Below are positions 34,814 through 44,748 of a stretch of DNA of 64,000 nucleotides, in pieces (position 1 is the first letter of the stretch; each line of letters opens with the position of its first letter). The notes beneath the pieces were generated by a model. It had not been told where the DNA came from. It did no database searches and worked only from the letters and a program-made list of their open reading frames with translations. A program made the translations under genes and the position numbers. The DNA is from JAVVEG01 sp032251455 (GTDB taxonomy: Bacteria; Pseudomonadota; Gammaproteobacteria; Pseudomonadales; Pseudohongiellaceae), in assembly GCA_032251455.1 (NCBI GenBank), contig JAVVEG010000005.1, positions 129,895 through 193,894 on the forward strand, in the 5' to 3' direction.

Positions 34814-37069
34814 ATGATCACTGCCGAGCAACGCACCCAGTATCTGACGGACGCCAATGTCCGCCTGAACAAGGGTGATACCATGGGGGCGATGCAGCAT
34901 TACCAGCGCTTGCTCGATGCCAACAAGAGGGATGCTGCCGCCTATGCCGGGTTTGGCATCGCCCGTGCACTGCGCCAGGAATACCCTGAAGCCATCAAGT
35001 GTTATATCAATGCACTCCGCATCGAGCAACAGTCGCGCTGGCTATTGGATCTGGCAATTGTGTATCTGCACAGCAAGGAGACCATTGCTGCACGAAGTGC
35101 GCTCGCCCTCTGCGGAGGGCAATTTGAAGGTGAGCTGCTGGCCCGCTGGACAAACACCCGACAGGTCGCTGACGAGCGCTACAACGCGCTGCTGATAGAC
35201 CAGCTTGCCCCCCATCCGCTGACACTGACACTGCGTGAAATGGTGCTTGCCCTGGCTCCGGCCGCAGCAGCTTGGGAAGCCGATGCCACAAGTGATGATA
35301 TAGCGAGTATGGCGGCCAGCATGCAGGCGCGGGATTACACCTGCGCCATCGGCACAGGACTTCGCATCCTTGCCCGCAAGCCGGAGCATTCAGGCGCAAT
35401 CAACAATATCGGGGTGTGCTTCAAGCGCCTGCTCGAATACCCGGTTGCCTACGATATCTTCTGTTTTGCATTAAGGCTTTTCCCAACGGATGTGACGCTG
35501 CTCTCCAACGCAGGCAATGTCCTCTGCGAAGCCGGCGTCGGCAACAAAGCCCTCAATTTTCTTGAATTTGCCTCGGTGCTGGCGCCTGACGATGGCTTGC
35601 TGTGGGGCAATCTTTCGGTCGCCTACCATCAGGCGCGGAACCACCCACGGGAAACCGAACGTACTGCCCGCAAGGCCTTGAAATTGATGCCAGGGCAGGC
35701 CAATATCATCAACAATCTGGCCAATGCCCTGAAGGACAGGCAAGACCACAAGGGTGCCATCGAGCTGTATCGTCAGGCCATCGAGATGACGCCAGAGGAC
35801 CCGCTGCCGTTTCACAACTATCTGCTCGCCCTGCAATATGCAGATGGCTTCACCGCGGATGAAGTTGCCCGCGAACACCAACGCTTCGGCGCACTGTTTG
35901 AACCGCTCTACCGCAGCCAGCACGGTAATTATCTTAATGTGCCCACGCCGTCCCGCCCCCTGCGGGTTGGATTCGTATCGCCAGACTTGCGCAGCCATTC
36001 CGTTGCCTATTTTGCCGAGCCCTTGTGGGCGGGGCTGCCACGGGATGAGTTTCACATCATTGCCTATCAGTGCATGAACACCGAAGACAGTGTCAGTGCT
36101 CGGCTGAAGCAGTATTGTGTTCTGTGGCGCAACGTCACCAATCTGAACGATGACAAACTGGCCGCTCAGATACGTGCAGACGAGATCGACATCCTGGTGG
36201 ATCTGGCGGGACACACAGGCCGCAATCGGCTGTTGGTATTTGCCCGCAAGCCCGCGCCGGTACAACTGACATGGCTTGGACACCCCAATACGACTGGCCT
36301 GAAGGCCATAGACTGGCGGCTGACAGACGCAATTGGCGATCCGCCAGAGGTAGACCATCGTTACTCCGAGAAACTATGGCGGCTGTCGGACGCCTTCGTT
36401 GTCTACCGTCCTTTGATCAAGACCCCAGAACTGCTGACAAGCGACAAGTTCGTTGTACAGCCGACACCGGCCCTGAAAAATGGCTATATCACGTTTGGTT
36501 GTTGTAATAATCAGGCGAAGATCACCGCTCCCGTTGTCGCGCTATGGAGCAGACTGCTGCAGGAATTACCAACAGCCAAAATTCTGATCGAAGCCCCTGG
36601 GCTGCAGCAAGCCCAGTTTCGCGCCGAGCTGACAGCACGCTTCACTGCCCATGGGGTAGGCCAGGATCAGATCATTGCGCTGGGCCGTGACCACAACAAA
36701 CAATACCTGCGCTACAACGAGATTGATATTGCGCTCGACCCCTTCCCCTGCAACGGAGGCACCACCACCTGCGATCTGCTGTGGATGGGTGTCCCACTGG
36801 TGACCATGCCGGGAGAGGGATTCATGTCCCGCATGGGAGCCTCACTGGTCAGTGCGGCGGGACATCCGGAATGGGTTGTCCCGGATGCAGAATCCTACCT
36901 GGCCAGGGCCAAGGCGCTGGCCAGTGATGTGGATGCCCTGAACCGGCACCGCCTGCAGGCCCGGGCGGAGATTGAACGCAGCCCGCTGCGTGACGAAGAA
37001 CGATTTGCCAGGCATGTGGCCACTGCGTTCCGGACCATGTGGAAGCAGTGGTGCGAGGAGCAGGCCTGA
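34814..37069 (+). CDS. TPR-GT41 (OGT/SPINDLY-type) glycosyltransferase 1
   Basis: 751 aa from the ATG at 34814; an earlier frame-compatible start would place codons over the terminator. TPR-like helices fill about 1-370 (MGAMQHYQRLLDANKRDAAA, KDRQDHKGAIELYRQAIEMT). The GT41 catalytic domain fills about 380-745: RVGFVSPDLRSHSVAYF, DILVDLAGHTGRNRL, TWLGHPNTTGLKAIDWRLTD and CNGGTTTCDLLWMGVPLVT. His395 and Lys569 sit where OGT has its catalytic-site His498 and Lys842. Such enzymes transfer a sugar from UDP (or another nucleotide) to Ser/Thr or Asn of proteins in the cytoplasm. Position after the S-layer gene suggests that protein as acceptor. Confidence 0.9.
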   Translation: MITAEQRTQYLTDANVRLNKGDTMGAMQHYQRLLDANKRDAAAYAGFGIARALRQEYPEAIKCYINALRIEQQSRWLLDLAIVYLHSKETIAARSALALCGGQFEGELLARWTNTRQVADERYNALLIDQLAPHPLTLTLREMVLALAPAAAAWEADATSDDIASMAASMQARDYTCAIGTGLRILARKPEHSGAINNIGVCFKRLLEYPVAYDIFCFALRLFPTDVTLLSNAGNVLCEAGVGNKALNFLEFASVLAPDDGLLWGNLSVAYHQARNHPRETERTARKALKLMPGQANIINNLANALKDRQDHKGAIELYRQAIEMTPEDPLPFHNYLLALQYADGFTADEVAREHQRFGALFEPLYRSQHGNYLNVPTPSRPLRVGFVSPDLRSHSVAYFAEPLWAGLPRDEFHIIAYQCMNTEDSVSARLKQYCVLWRNVTNLNDDKLAAQIRADEIDILVDLAGHTGRNRLLVFARKPAPVQLTWLGHPNTTGLKAIDWRLTDAIGDPPEVDHRYSEKLWRLSDAFVVYRPLIKTPELLTSDKFVVQPTPALKNGYITFGCCNNQAKITAPVVALWSRLLQELPTAKILIEAPGLQQAQFRAELTARFTAHGVGQDQIIALGRDHNKQYLRYNEIDIALDPFPCNGGTTTCDLLWMGVPLVTMPGEGFMSRMGASLVSAAGHPEWVVPDAESYLARAKALASDVDALNRHRLQARAEIERSPLRDEERFARHVATAFRTMWKQWCEEQA

Positions 37070-39324
37070 TGACCACGATCGATCAGGCCATGGCCATGGG
37101 GCACGAAGCACTGGCCAATGGCGAACTGTCCCGGGCCAAGAATCTCTTTGAACAGGTGCGCAGACAGCAACCGCACAACGGCCTGGCACACGAAGGCCTG
37201 GGTGATGTCGCGGCCAGAGTGGCCAACCACGGTATTGCCGCAGCCCTGTATATCGAAGCGCTGCACCATGGCGGCAACGATGGCACGCTGTTCAAGCTGG
37301 GCCTCTCGATGTTGGCCATGAAATCCTGGTGGGAAGCCAGAAGCTGCTTTACCAGCCTGCGTGATACCGGCTTCGTGGCCCCCGAGGGCAGCAGTGAAAC
37401 ACTGGCCACGGCGCTGGACAAGGCCAGTAGCGGATGTATTGAGAAATACCGGAAAAAGTATGGTGCGCATCCGGAAGAGGATTTTCCAGCAACAGCCAGC
37501 GAGTTTCATTACGCTGGGCGAACTCTGTCTGAAAACGAAGCAGCCAAACTCATCGATGATGCCGCGCTGGAAGCCGGCACCAACGGGAATCCCCGCTTCG
37601 CAGCCCTGAACCAGCAATTCCTCTCGGTCTTTCCGCTGCATCTTCATGCCCGCGTCAATCAGTCCATGGTGCATGCGTTTGCCAAGGAGTTTGAGCTGGC
37701 CCAGCACAACTTCTTCTTTTCTTTATGGCATTGGCCCGCTTCAGCCAGGTTGCTCGCTGCCTATGCAGACATACAGTGCCAGATAGGAAATGCCAGGTCT
37801 GCCTTGGTGATGGCGCATCTTGCCACTTTCTTCGAGCCCGGCCTGTACACCGCATGGTCGTGTCTCGGCAGAACGCTGCACGAATCCGGCAATCGCCTGG
37901 ACAGCGCCGAGAATGCTTTCCGCCGCGCGCTGGCGCTGCGGCCTGGTGAATGGGCAATCATGAATAATTTGAACTCTGTGCTGCAGCGCAAAGGCAAGCT
38001 CGCCGAGTCGATTCCGCTGTACCAGGAAATCCTGAGGCTCAAAGGCGATAACCCGATGGTATGGAACAACTATCTGCTGGCACTGCAATACGCCTCTGGC
38101 TTCAGTGCGGAAGAAGTCGCCGTGGAACACCTCAACTTCGGCAAGCAATTCGAGCCACCGTATCGTTTGCAATGGGGCAATTATCACAACGACCGCAATC
38201 CCGATCGTCCGCTGCGCATAGGGTTTGTATCGCCGGATTTTCGCAATCATGCCGTGTCGTATTTTGTCGAGCCGCTGTGGGCGGAATTGCCTGCTGATGA
38301 ATTCCAGATAGTCGGCTATTACAGCCTCATGGACGAAGATACGGTGACACAACGCATGAAGGGTTACTGTACCTTATGGCGCAACGTTGCAGCTATGGAC
38401 GACGATAAACTGGCGGCACAGATCAGGCAGGACGAGATCGACATTCTGGTGGATTTGACCGGTCACACTGGCCGTAACCGCTTATTGGTATTTGCGCGTA
38501 AACCAGCTCCGGTGCAGGTGACCTGGCTTGGTCATCCCAATACGACTGGCCTGCAGGCCATAGACTGGCGTCTTACCGACGCAATTGGTGATCCGCCAGG
38601 GGTAGAGCATCGCTACACCGAAAAACTGTGGCGACTGCCTGAGGTTTTTGTGGTCTATCGTCCCGTCATAAGAGTTCCAGCAATGCGGGACAGCGAGCAA
38701 TACGCCGTGCAGCCCACGCCTGCGTTGCAGAATGGTTTTGTGACTTTTGGCTGCTGTAACAATCTGGCGAAGCTTACTCCGCCGGTGCTGGCCTTGTGGT
38801 GTCGATTGTTGCAGGAGCTGCCAACAGCAAAGCTGCTGATCGAGTCCCCAGGACTGCAGCAAGCACCGTTTCGCGCCGAGTTGATCGAACGCTTCACCTC
38901 TCTCGGCGTGCCCGCAGAACAGATTATTGCGGTCGGGCGCGACCACAGCAAACAATATCTGCGCTATAACGAAATCGACATCGCGCTGGATCCCTTCCCC
39001 TGCAATGGCGGCACGACAACCTGCGATCTGCTGTGGATGGGACTGCCCATCGTGACGCTGCCCGGTGACGGCTTCATGTCGCGTATGGGTGCCACCCTGG
39101 TCACTGCTGCCGGGCATCCCGAGTGGATAGCCGTCGATGAAGAAGACTATCTGGCCAAGGCCAGGGCACTGGCCAGTGATATCGATGCGCTGAACCGGCA
39201 CCGCCTGCAGGCACGGGCTGAGATCCAGCACAGTCCACTGATGGATGAGCCGCGATTCGCCCGTCATGTAGCCACTGCCTTGCGCAGTATGTGGAGGCAG
39301 TGGTGCGAGGAGCCGCCGCGATGA
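37069..39324 (+). CDS. TPR-GT41 glycosyltransferase 2
   Basis: 751 aa. The ATG at 37069 overlaps the previous stop (TGATG) and has GAGGAG 8 nt upstream, so translation is coupled. TPR-like region about 1-370 (LSRAKNLFEQVRRQQPHNGL), catalytic domain about 380-745 with VSPDFRNHAVSYF, DLTGHTGRNRLLV, LGHPNTTGLQAIDWRLTD, FGCCNNLAKLTPPV and CNGGTTTCDLLWMGLPIVT. His394 and Lys568 are spaced exactly as in the first gene. It is clearly a paralogue of its neighbours; the N-terminal region is more like that of gene 3 than gene 1. Different acceptor sites or donor sugars are possible. Confidence 0.9.
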   Translation: MTTIDQAMAMGHEALANGELSRAKNLFEQVRRQQPHNGLAHEGLGDVAARVANHGIAAALYIEALHHGGNDGTLFKLGLSMLAMKSWWEARSCFTSLRDTGFVAPEGSSETLATALDKASSGCIEKYRKKYGAHPEEDFPATASEFHYAGRTLSENEAAKLIDDAALEAGTNGNPRFAALNQQFLSVFPLHLHARVNQSMVHAFAKEFELAQHNFFFSLWHWPASARLLAAYADIQCQIGNARSALVMAHLATFFEPGLYTAWSCLGRTLHESGNRLDSAENAFRRALALRPGEWAIMNNLNSVLQRKGKLAESIPLYQEILRLKGDNPMVWNNYLLALQYASGFSAEEVAVEHLNFGKQFEPPYRLQWGNYHNDRNPDRPLRIGFVSPDFRNHAVSYFVEPLWAELPADEFQIVGYYSLMDEDTVTQRMKGYCTLWRNVAAMDDDKLAAQIRQDEIDILVDLTGHTGRNRLLVFARKPAPVQVTWLGHPNTTGLQAIDWRLTDAIGDPPGVEHRYTEKLWRLPEVFVVYRPVIRVPAMRDSEQYAVQPTPALQNGFVTFGCCNNLAKLTPPVLALWCRLLQELPTAKLLIESPGLQQAPFRAELIERFTSLGVPAEQIIAVGRDHSKQYLRYNEIDIALDPFPCNGGTTTCDLLWMGLPIVTLPGDGFMSRMGATLVTAAGHPEWIAVDEEDYLAKARALASDIDALNRHRLQARAEIQHSPLMDEPRFARHVATALRSMWRQWCEEPPR

Positions 39325-42300
39325 ACACCATTACCATCGATCAGGCGATTGCATTGGGTCATGAGGCCATTGCCCATGGCGATCTCAGACGAGCCAAAGA
39401 TATCTTCGAGCAGGTACGCAAACAACAACCGGACAATGGCAAGGCCCATGAAGGACAAGGTGATGTGGCCAGACAAAGTGGCAATCACGGTGTGGCCGCC
39501 GCGCTGTATATAGAGGCACTGCATAACGGTGGCAGCCACAACACCCTGTTCAAGCTGGGCCTCACCATGCTGGCCTTGCAGGCATGGTGGGACGCCAGAA
39601 CTTGTTTTGCCTGGCTGCAGGAAAAGGAGTTTGCAGCCCCCGAAGGTGGCAGTGAAACGCTGGCAAGTGCAATGGCAAAGGCCAGCGCCGCCTGTCAGCA
39701 AATGTACCGCGAGCAGTATGGCGTCACCCCCGATCAGGATTTCACTCCGACCAGCACAGAATTTCGCTATCAGGGAGAGGTCTTGTCCGCAACCGCAGCA
39801 GCCCAGGTAATCGAGAATGCGGCGAAGAATGCCGGCGCAACCGGTAACCCACAGTTTGCTGCACTCAACCGGCAGTTCCTGGCAGTCTACCCCCTGAATC
39901 TGAATGCCCGCATCAATGCGGCAATGATGCATGCCTTTGCCCGGGAATTTGCGGAGGCTTATCACCATTTCTATTTTGCGCGCTGGCATTGGCCCGCCTC
40001 TGCAGTGCTGTTGGCCGCGTTCTCCGATCTTCAGTGTCAATTCGGCAGGGCGAGATTCACGGTGGTGGCAGCACAACTGGCGACACTGTTCGGCCCGGAT
40101 CTGTTTACGGCGTGGTCCTGTCTTGGCAGAACCCTGTGCGAGGCGGGCAATCGCCTCGACAGTGCGGAAAAGGCCTTCCGGCGGGCGCTGGAACTGCGGC
40201 CTGGCGAATGGAGTGTCTTGAACAATCTGAACTCGGTTCTGCAACGCAAGGGCAAGCTCGCGGAGTCCATTCCAGTGTATCGTGCCATCATGCAGTCGCA
40301 AGGCGACAACGCGCTGGTATGGAACAACTATCTGCTGGCACTGCAATACGCCACTGGCTTCAGCGCGGATGAAGTGGCCGCAGAGCATTTGCGTTTCGGT
40401 GAGCAATTCGAACCTCGATTTCGTTCGCAATGGGGCAACTATCGCAATACAAGAAACCCTGATCGCCCACTGCGTGTGGGTTTTTTGTCGCCGGATTTTC
40501 GTAATCACTCCGTGGCCTACTTTGTAGAACCGCTGTGGGCGGCACTGCCCAAAGATGAAATCCAGATCATGGCCTATTACTGTCTGGCGACGGTAGACAT
40601 GGTTACCGAGCGACTCAAGAGTTACTGCCATGGCTGGCGTGACGTGTCGGGTATGGAAGACGAGCAGCTGGCGGCGCAGATAAGGGCAGACGAGATTGAC
40701 ATTCTGGTCGATCTGGCGGGGCATACAGGGCGAAACCGGCTGCTGGTGTTTGCGCGCAAGCCCGCGCCGGTACAAGTCACCTGGCTCGGTCACCCCAACA
40801 CCACCGGGTTGCGCGCAATGGACTGGCGCCTGACGGATGCAACAGGTGACCCGACAGGTGTGGAGCATCGTTATTCTGAAAAACTGTGGCGGCTGCCGGA
40901 TGTTTTTGTGGCCTATCGGCCCATGATCAAAGCGCCACAGCTGCTGCACAGTAAGCAATATGCCGTTAAGCCCACCCCGGCACTACAGAATGGCTATGTG
41001 ACTTTTGGTTGCTGCAATAATCTGGCGAAACTGACGCCACCAGTGCTGGCGCTCTGGAGCCGCTTATTGCAAGAGCTGCCAGGCGCAAAGCTGCTGATCG
41101 AAGCACCGGGCCTGCAGCAGGCGCCATTTCGTGCCGAACTTCTGGAACGTTTTACCGTCCACGGGGTGGACGCTTCACGGATTATCGCGGTCGGCCGCGA
41201 TTTCAAGAAACAATACCTGCGCTATCATGAGATTGACATCGCGCTGGATCCTTTCCCGTGCAACGGTGGCACGACGACCTGTGATCTCTTGTGGATGGGG
41301 GTGCCGCTGATAACCATGGCGGGCGACGGGTTCATGTCGCGCATGGGTGCCACCTTGGTCAGTGCAGCCGGTCATCCCGAGTGGGTAGTGGCCAATGCAG
41401 AAGACTATCTGGCCAGGGCCAAAGCGCTGGCAAGCGATATTGCTGCCTTGAACCGGCACCGCCTGCAGGCGCGAGCCGAAATCGAGTGCAGCCCCTTACT
41501 GGACGAACCACGGTTTGCTCGTCATGTGGCTGATGCTTTTCGGGCCATGTGGACGCTGTGGTGCCGAAACGATGAGTTGGCAAGCCCAGAACCGAACCCA
41601 GGGAAAAGTCCAGAAAGAGGTGGTGCCCTGTTGATAGAGGCGCGGCAGGCGCTGACACAGCGCAAGCTGGGGCAAGCCAGGCGATTGTTTGATCAGCTTA
41701 TTGAAAGTCAGCCTGAAAATGCCGCCGCACAGGAGGGGCTTGGTGATGTGGCGACTGCTGCCGGGCAGCCGAATGCTGCCGCAGAGTATTACCTGAGTGC
41801 CCTGAGAAAAAAGGCAGGCAGCACCGCGCTGTATAAACTGGGGCTGGCAATGCAGGCTGTGTCAGGTGTATGGGAGGCCAGAACCTGTTTCCACCACCTG
41901 TTGCAGAGACCGGCAGCTGAGGCTGATACCGATCGGCTGGAAGTGCAGGCCAGTTATGATACGGTCAGTGCCAAGTGCAGCGCAATCTATCAGCAAACCT
42001 ATGGGGTATTGCCGCAGGAAGATTTTCCCGCCATCCGGCAGACACTGTTTTATAGGCGCGCCAAACTCACGGCGCTGCAGGGCGAGCAGCGGATGGCGCG
42101 CCTGATGCGGAAAGAAGGTGAGTCCGGTTCAGCGGAAGCTATCGAATTTGCCGAGCGCATGCTGGCTACCTTTCCGACCAATCTTCCCGTCCGACTGGAT
42201 TTGGCAGGCCAGTATCTGTTTGTCCGGAATTACAGTGCCGCACAGCATCATCTGCTCTATCTGCTTTGGCATCACCCGGCAAATCCTGATGTGTTGGTCA

Positions 42301-43865
42301 CTTACGTGAATTTTCGCAGCATCATCGGGAAGTCTGCCAGCGCTGTTGTGTTTGCTGAATTGGCGACGCTGTTTGCCCCCCAATTGTATACGGCCTGGGC
42401 CGGGCTGGGTCGTATCCTTCAAGAAGGCGCCAATCGTTTGGATCGGGCCGAACAGGCTTTTCGCCGCGCCTTGGAACTGCAACCGGGAGATTCCAGGATA
42501 TTAAACAATCTTGCGTCCGTGTTGATGGGGGCTGGTCGGCAAACCGAAGCCATTCCCATGTATCAAGAGGTATTGCGGAAGCAGGCAAACAATCCGGAAC
42601 TATGGAGCAACTACCTGCTGGCGCTGCAATATGCACCGGGGTTCAGCACTGAAGATGTGGCAGCCGAACACCACCGTTTTGGGGAGTGCTTTGAGCCGTT
42701 ACTGCGAGGGCAGTGGGGCGGCTGGAAAAATTCACCGGACCCTGCGCGCAAATTGCGAGTGGGTTTCGTATCCCCTGATCTGCGAAATCACTCTGTTGCG
42801 TATTTTGTGGAGCCACTATGGGCTGCATTCGTGCACGAGGAAATCGACGTGGTGGCCTATTCCAACGCGGTTACCAAGGACCCCGTTACACAACGCCTGA
42901 ACCAGCACTGCAGTCAGTGGCATGATGTGCTTTCATGGAATGACGACAAACTGGCGGCACAGATACGGGAAGATGGCATCGATATTCTGGTGGACCTGGC
43001 CGGACACACGGCGGGCAACCGACTTGCCGTGTTTGCGCGCAAACCAGCGCCCGTGCAGGTGACTTGGCTGGGCCATCCCAACACCACCGGGCTCAAGGCC
43101 ATGGACTGGCGTCTGACTGATGCACTGGGGGACCCGCAGGGCGTGGAGACGCGCTACACCGAAAAACTGTGGCGATTGCCCGATGCGTTTGTGGTGTATC
43201 GTCCTCTGATCAAGTATCCGGAGTTGCAGAACAGCGAGCAGTATGCCGTGCAGCCGACACCTGCGGTGAAAAACCAGTATGTGACCTTTGGTACCTGCAA
43301 CAATCTGGCCAAACTGACTCCAGAAGTGATCAGGCTCTGGAGCCAATTGCTGACTGCGTTGCCCACGGCAAAGTTGTTGATCGAGGCGCCTGGCTTGAGC
43401 CAGGAGGCAACCTGGGACCAGCTGCTGGGGCGGTTCACGTCATTGGGTGTGGCATCCGAGCAGTTGCTTGCGCTGGAGCGGGACGGCACCAGGCAATACC
43501 TGCGTTACAACGAAATCGACATTGCTCTCGACCCTTTCCCCTGCAACGGAGGCACCACCACTTGCGACTTGCTGTGGATGGGAGTGCCCCTGGTGACCCT
43601 GGCAGGAGAAGGCTTTATGTCACGCATGGGCCTTACGCTGGCGACTGCAGCAGGCCACCCGGAGTGGGTGGTCAAGGATGAGGCATCCTATCTGGCCAAA
43701 GCAATGGAACTGGCCAGTGATATCGAGGCGCTGAACCGTCACCGCTTGCAGGCGCGGGCAGAGATCGAGGCCAGTCCTCTGCGCGATGAGGCTCGCTTCG
43801 GTCGTTATGTGGCCGAAGCCTTGCGGGATATGTGGAGACAGTGGTGTGCCAGACAAAAAGAGTGA
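39321..43865 (+). CDS. Double-module TPR-GT41 glycosyltransferase 3 (fusion of two units)
   Basis: 1,514 aa. The ATG at 39321 overlaps the previous stop codon (ATGA). The chain holds two full TPR-GT41 units: unit A about 1-750, unit B about 770-1514, joined by a Pro/Glu-rich linker (RNDELASPEPNPGKSPERGG). Both catalytic halves keep the key residues: His396 and Lys570 in A, His1157 and Lys1331 in B, each 174 residues apart as in the single-unit paralogues. Unit B restarts with ARQALTQRKLGQARRLFDQL, equivalent to the N-terminus of the other genes, so an ancestral gene boundary was lost. Two active sites in one chain could act processively on a repetitive acceptor. Confidence 0.9.
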   Translation: MNTITIDQAIALGHEAIAHGDLRRAKDIFEQVRKQQPDNGKAHEGQGDVARQSGNHGVAAALYIEALHNGGSHNTLFKLGLTMLALQAWWDARTCFAWLQEKEFAAPEGGSETLASAMAKASAACQQMYREQYGVTPDQDFTPTSTEFRYQGEVLSATAAAQVIENAAKNAGATGNPQFAALNRQFLAVYPLNLNARINAAMMHAFAREFAEAYHHFYFARWHWPASAVLLAAFSDLQCQFGRARFTVVAAQLATLFGPDLFTAWSCLGRTLCEAGNRLDSAEKAFRRALELRPGEWSVLNNLNSVLQRKGKLAESIPVYRAIMQSQGDNALVWNNYLLALQYATGFSADEVAAEHLRFGEQFEPRFRSQWGNYRNTRNPDRPLRVGFLSPDFRNHSVAYFVEPLWAALPKDEIQIMAYYCLATVDMVTERLKSYCHGWRDVSGMEDEQLAAQIRADEIDILVDLAGHTGRNRLLVFARKPAPVQVTWLGHPNTTGLRAMDWRLTDATGDPTGVEHRYSEKLWRLPDVFVAYRPMIKAPQLLHSKQYAVKPTPALQNGYVTFGCCNNLAKLTPPVLALWSRLLQELPGAKLLIEAPGLQQAPFRAELLERFTVHGVDASRIIAVGRDFKKQYLRYHEIDIALDPFPCNGGTTTCDLLWMGVPLITMAGDGFMSRMGATLVSAAGHPEWVVANAEDYLARAKALASDIAALNRHRLQARAEIECSPLLDEPRFARHVADAFRAMWTLWCRNDELASPEPNPGKSPERGGALLIEARQALTQRKLGQARRLFDQLIESQPENAAAQEGLGDVATAAGQPNAAAEYYLSALRKKAGSTALYKLGLAMQAVSGVWEARTCFHHLLQRPAAEADTDRLEVQASYDTVSAKCSAIYQQTYGVLPQEDFPAIRQTLFYRRAKLTALQGEQRMARLMRKEGESGSAEAIEFAERMLATFPTNLPVRLDLAGQYLFVRNYSAAQHHLLYLLWHHPANPDVLVTYVNFRSIIGKSASAVVFAELATLFAPQLYTAWAGLGRILQEGANRLDRAEQAFRRALELQPGDSRILNNLASVLMGAGRQTEAIPMYQEVLRKQANNPELWSNYLLALQYAPGFSTEDVAAEHHRFGECFEPLLRGQWGGWKNSPDPARKLRVGFVSPDLRNHSVAYFVEPLWAAFVHEEIDVVAYSNAVTKDPVTQRLNQHCSQWHDVLSWNDDKLAAQIREDGIDILVDLAGHTAGNRLAVFARKPAPVQVTWLGHPNTTGLKAMDWRLTDALGDPQGVETRYTEKLWRLPDAFVVYRPLIKYPELQNSEQYAVQPTPAVKNQYVTFGTCNNLAKLTPEVIRLWSQLLTALPTAKLLIEAPGLSQEATWDQLLGRFTSLGVASEQLLALERDGTRQYLRYNEIDIALDPFPCNGGTTTCDLLWMGVPLVTLAGEGFMSRMGLTLATAAGHPEWVVKDEASYLAKAMELASDIEALNRHRLQARAEIEASPLRDEARFGRYVAEALRDMWRQWCARQKE

Positions 43866-43933
43866 GTAAGCAGTACCGCCTACAGCGCCATACACCGCCG
43901 TTGGCCACAGTTTCTCTGCCTACCCCTGTCATG

Positions 43934-43939
43934 TATACT
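43934..43939 (+). promoter_or_regulatory. Possible -10 element for the CDP-sugar operon
   Basis: TATACT lies 42 bp before the rfbF start in the 115-bp spacer after the GT41 genes. A weak TTTCTC is found 17 bp upstream. The ten genes from rfbF to the GT4 gene are closely packed, so a promoter is expected here. Confidence 0.35.
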
Positions 43940-43980
43940 ACCGCCAGCTTCTTTACTCTGAAAACAGGTGTTGTGTCATC

Positions 43981-44748
43981 ATGAAAGCAGTCATCCTCGC
44001 AGGAGGCTTGGGTACCCGCATTTCGGAAGAATCCCATCTCAAACCCAAGCCCATGATCGACATTGGTGGCAAGCCTGTTCTCTGGCACATCATGAAGATC
44101 TACTCGGCGCATGGCATCAACGATTTTGTGATCTGCCTTGGCTACAAGGGTTACATCATCAAGGAATATTTCGCTAATTACTTTCTGCACATGTCCAATG
44201 TGACTTTCGATATGGCGAATAACAAGATGGAAGTGCATCAGCGCTTTGCCGATCCGTGGCGTGTCACGCTGGTGGATACCGGCGAACAGACCATGACCGG
44301 TGGCCGCCTGAAACGCGTTGCCGAATATCTGGGAGAGGAGGATTTCTGCTTTACTTATGGCGATGGTGTGGCGAGCATAGATATCAGTGCCTTGCTCGAA
44401 TTTCACCGGGCCCATGGCAAACAGGCAACCGTGACTGCAGTACAACCGCCTGGTCGTTACGGCAGTCTTGCCCGTGATGGCGATGCCGTATACGGCTTCA
44501 TCGAAAAACCGCGTGGCGATGGCGGCTGGATAAACGGTGGTTTCTTTGTACTCAACCCGAAGGTGATCGACACCATCGCGGGGGACAATATCAGTTGGGA
44601 GGAGGCTCCCATGCGTGAGCTTGCAGCCAGGGGAGAGTTGATGGCTTACGAGCATACCGGTTTCTGGCAACCCATGGACACCCTGCGTGAAAAAAATCTG
44701 CTGGAAGAATTATGGTTGTCTGGAAAAGCCCCCTGGAAACAATGGTGA
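43981..44748 (+). CDS. rfbF: Glucose-1-phosphate cytidylyltransferase
   Basis: 255 aa. Nucleotidyltransferase start MKAVILAGGLGTRISEESHL followed by KPKPMIDIGGKPVLWHIMKI, GYKGYIIKEYF and FCFTYGDGVASIDISALL, the specific RfbF signature. It makes CDP-glucose from CTP and glucose-1-phosphate. It starts the run of CDP-deoxyhexose genes. Length matches the family (about 257). Confidence 0.95.
   Translation: MKAVILAGGLGTRISEESHLKPKPMIDIGGKPVLWHIMKIYSAHGINDFVICLGYKGYIIKEYFANYFLHMSNVTFDMANNKMEVHQRFADPWRVTLVDTGEQTMTGGRLKRVAEYLGEEDFCFTYGDGVASIDISALLEFHRAHGKQATVTAVQPPGRYGSLARDGDAVYGFIEKPRGDGGWINGGFFVLNPKVIDTIAGDNISWEEAPMRELAARGELMAYEHTGFWQPMDTLREKNLLEELWLSGKAPWKQW

Noticed and set aside
39264..40958. 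564-codon minus-strand open frame opposite GT41 gene 3
   Set aside because: Antisense shadow of a strongly conserved catalytic domain; similar shadows occur opposite the other GT41 copies, as expected from codon use.
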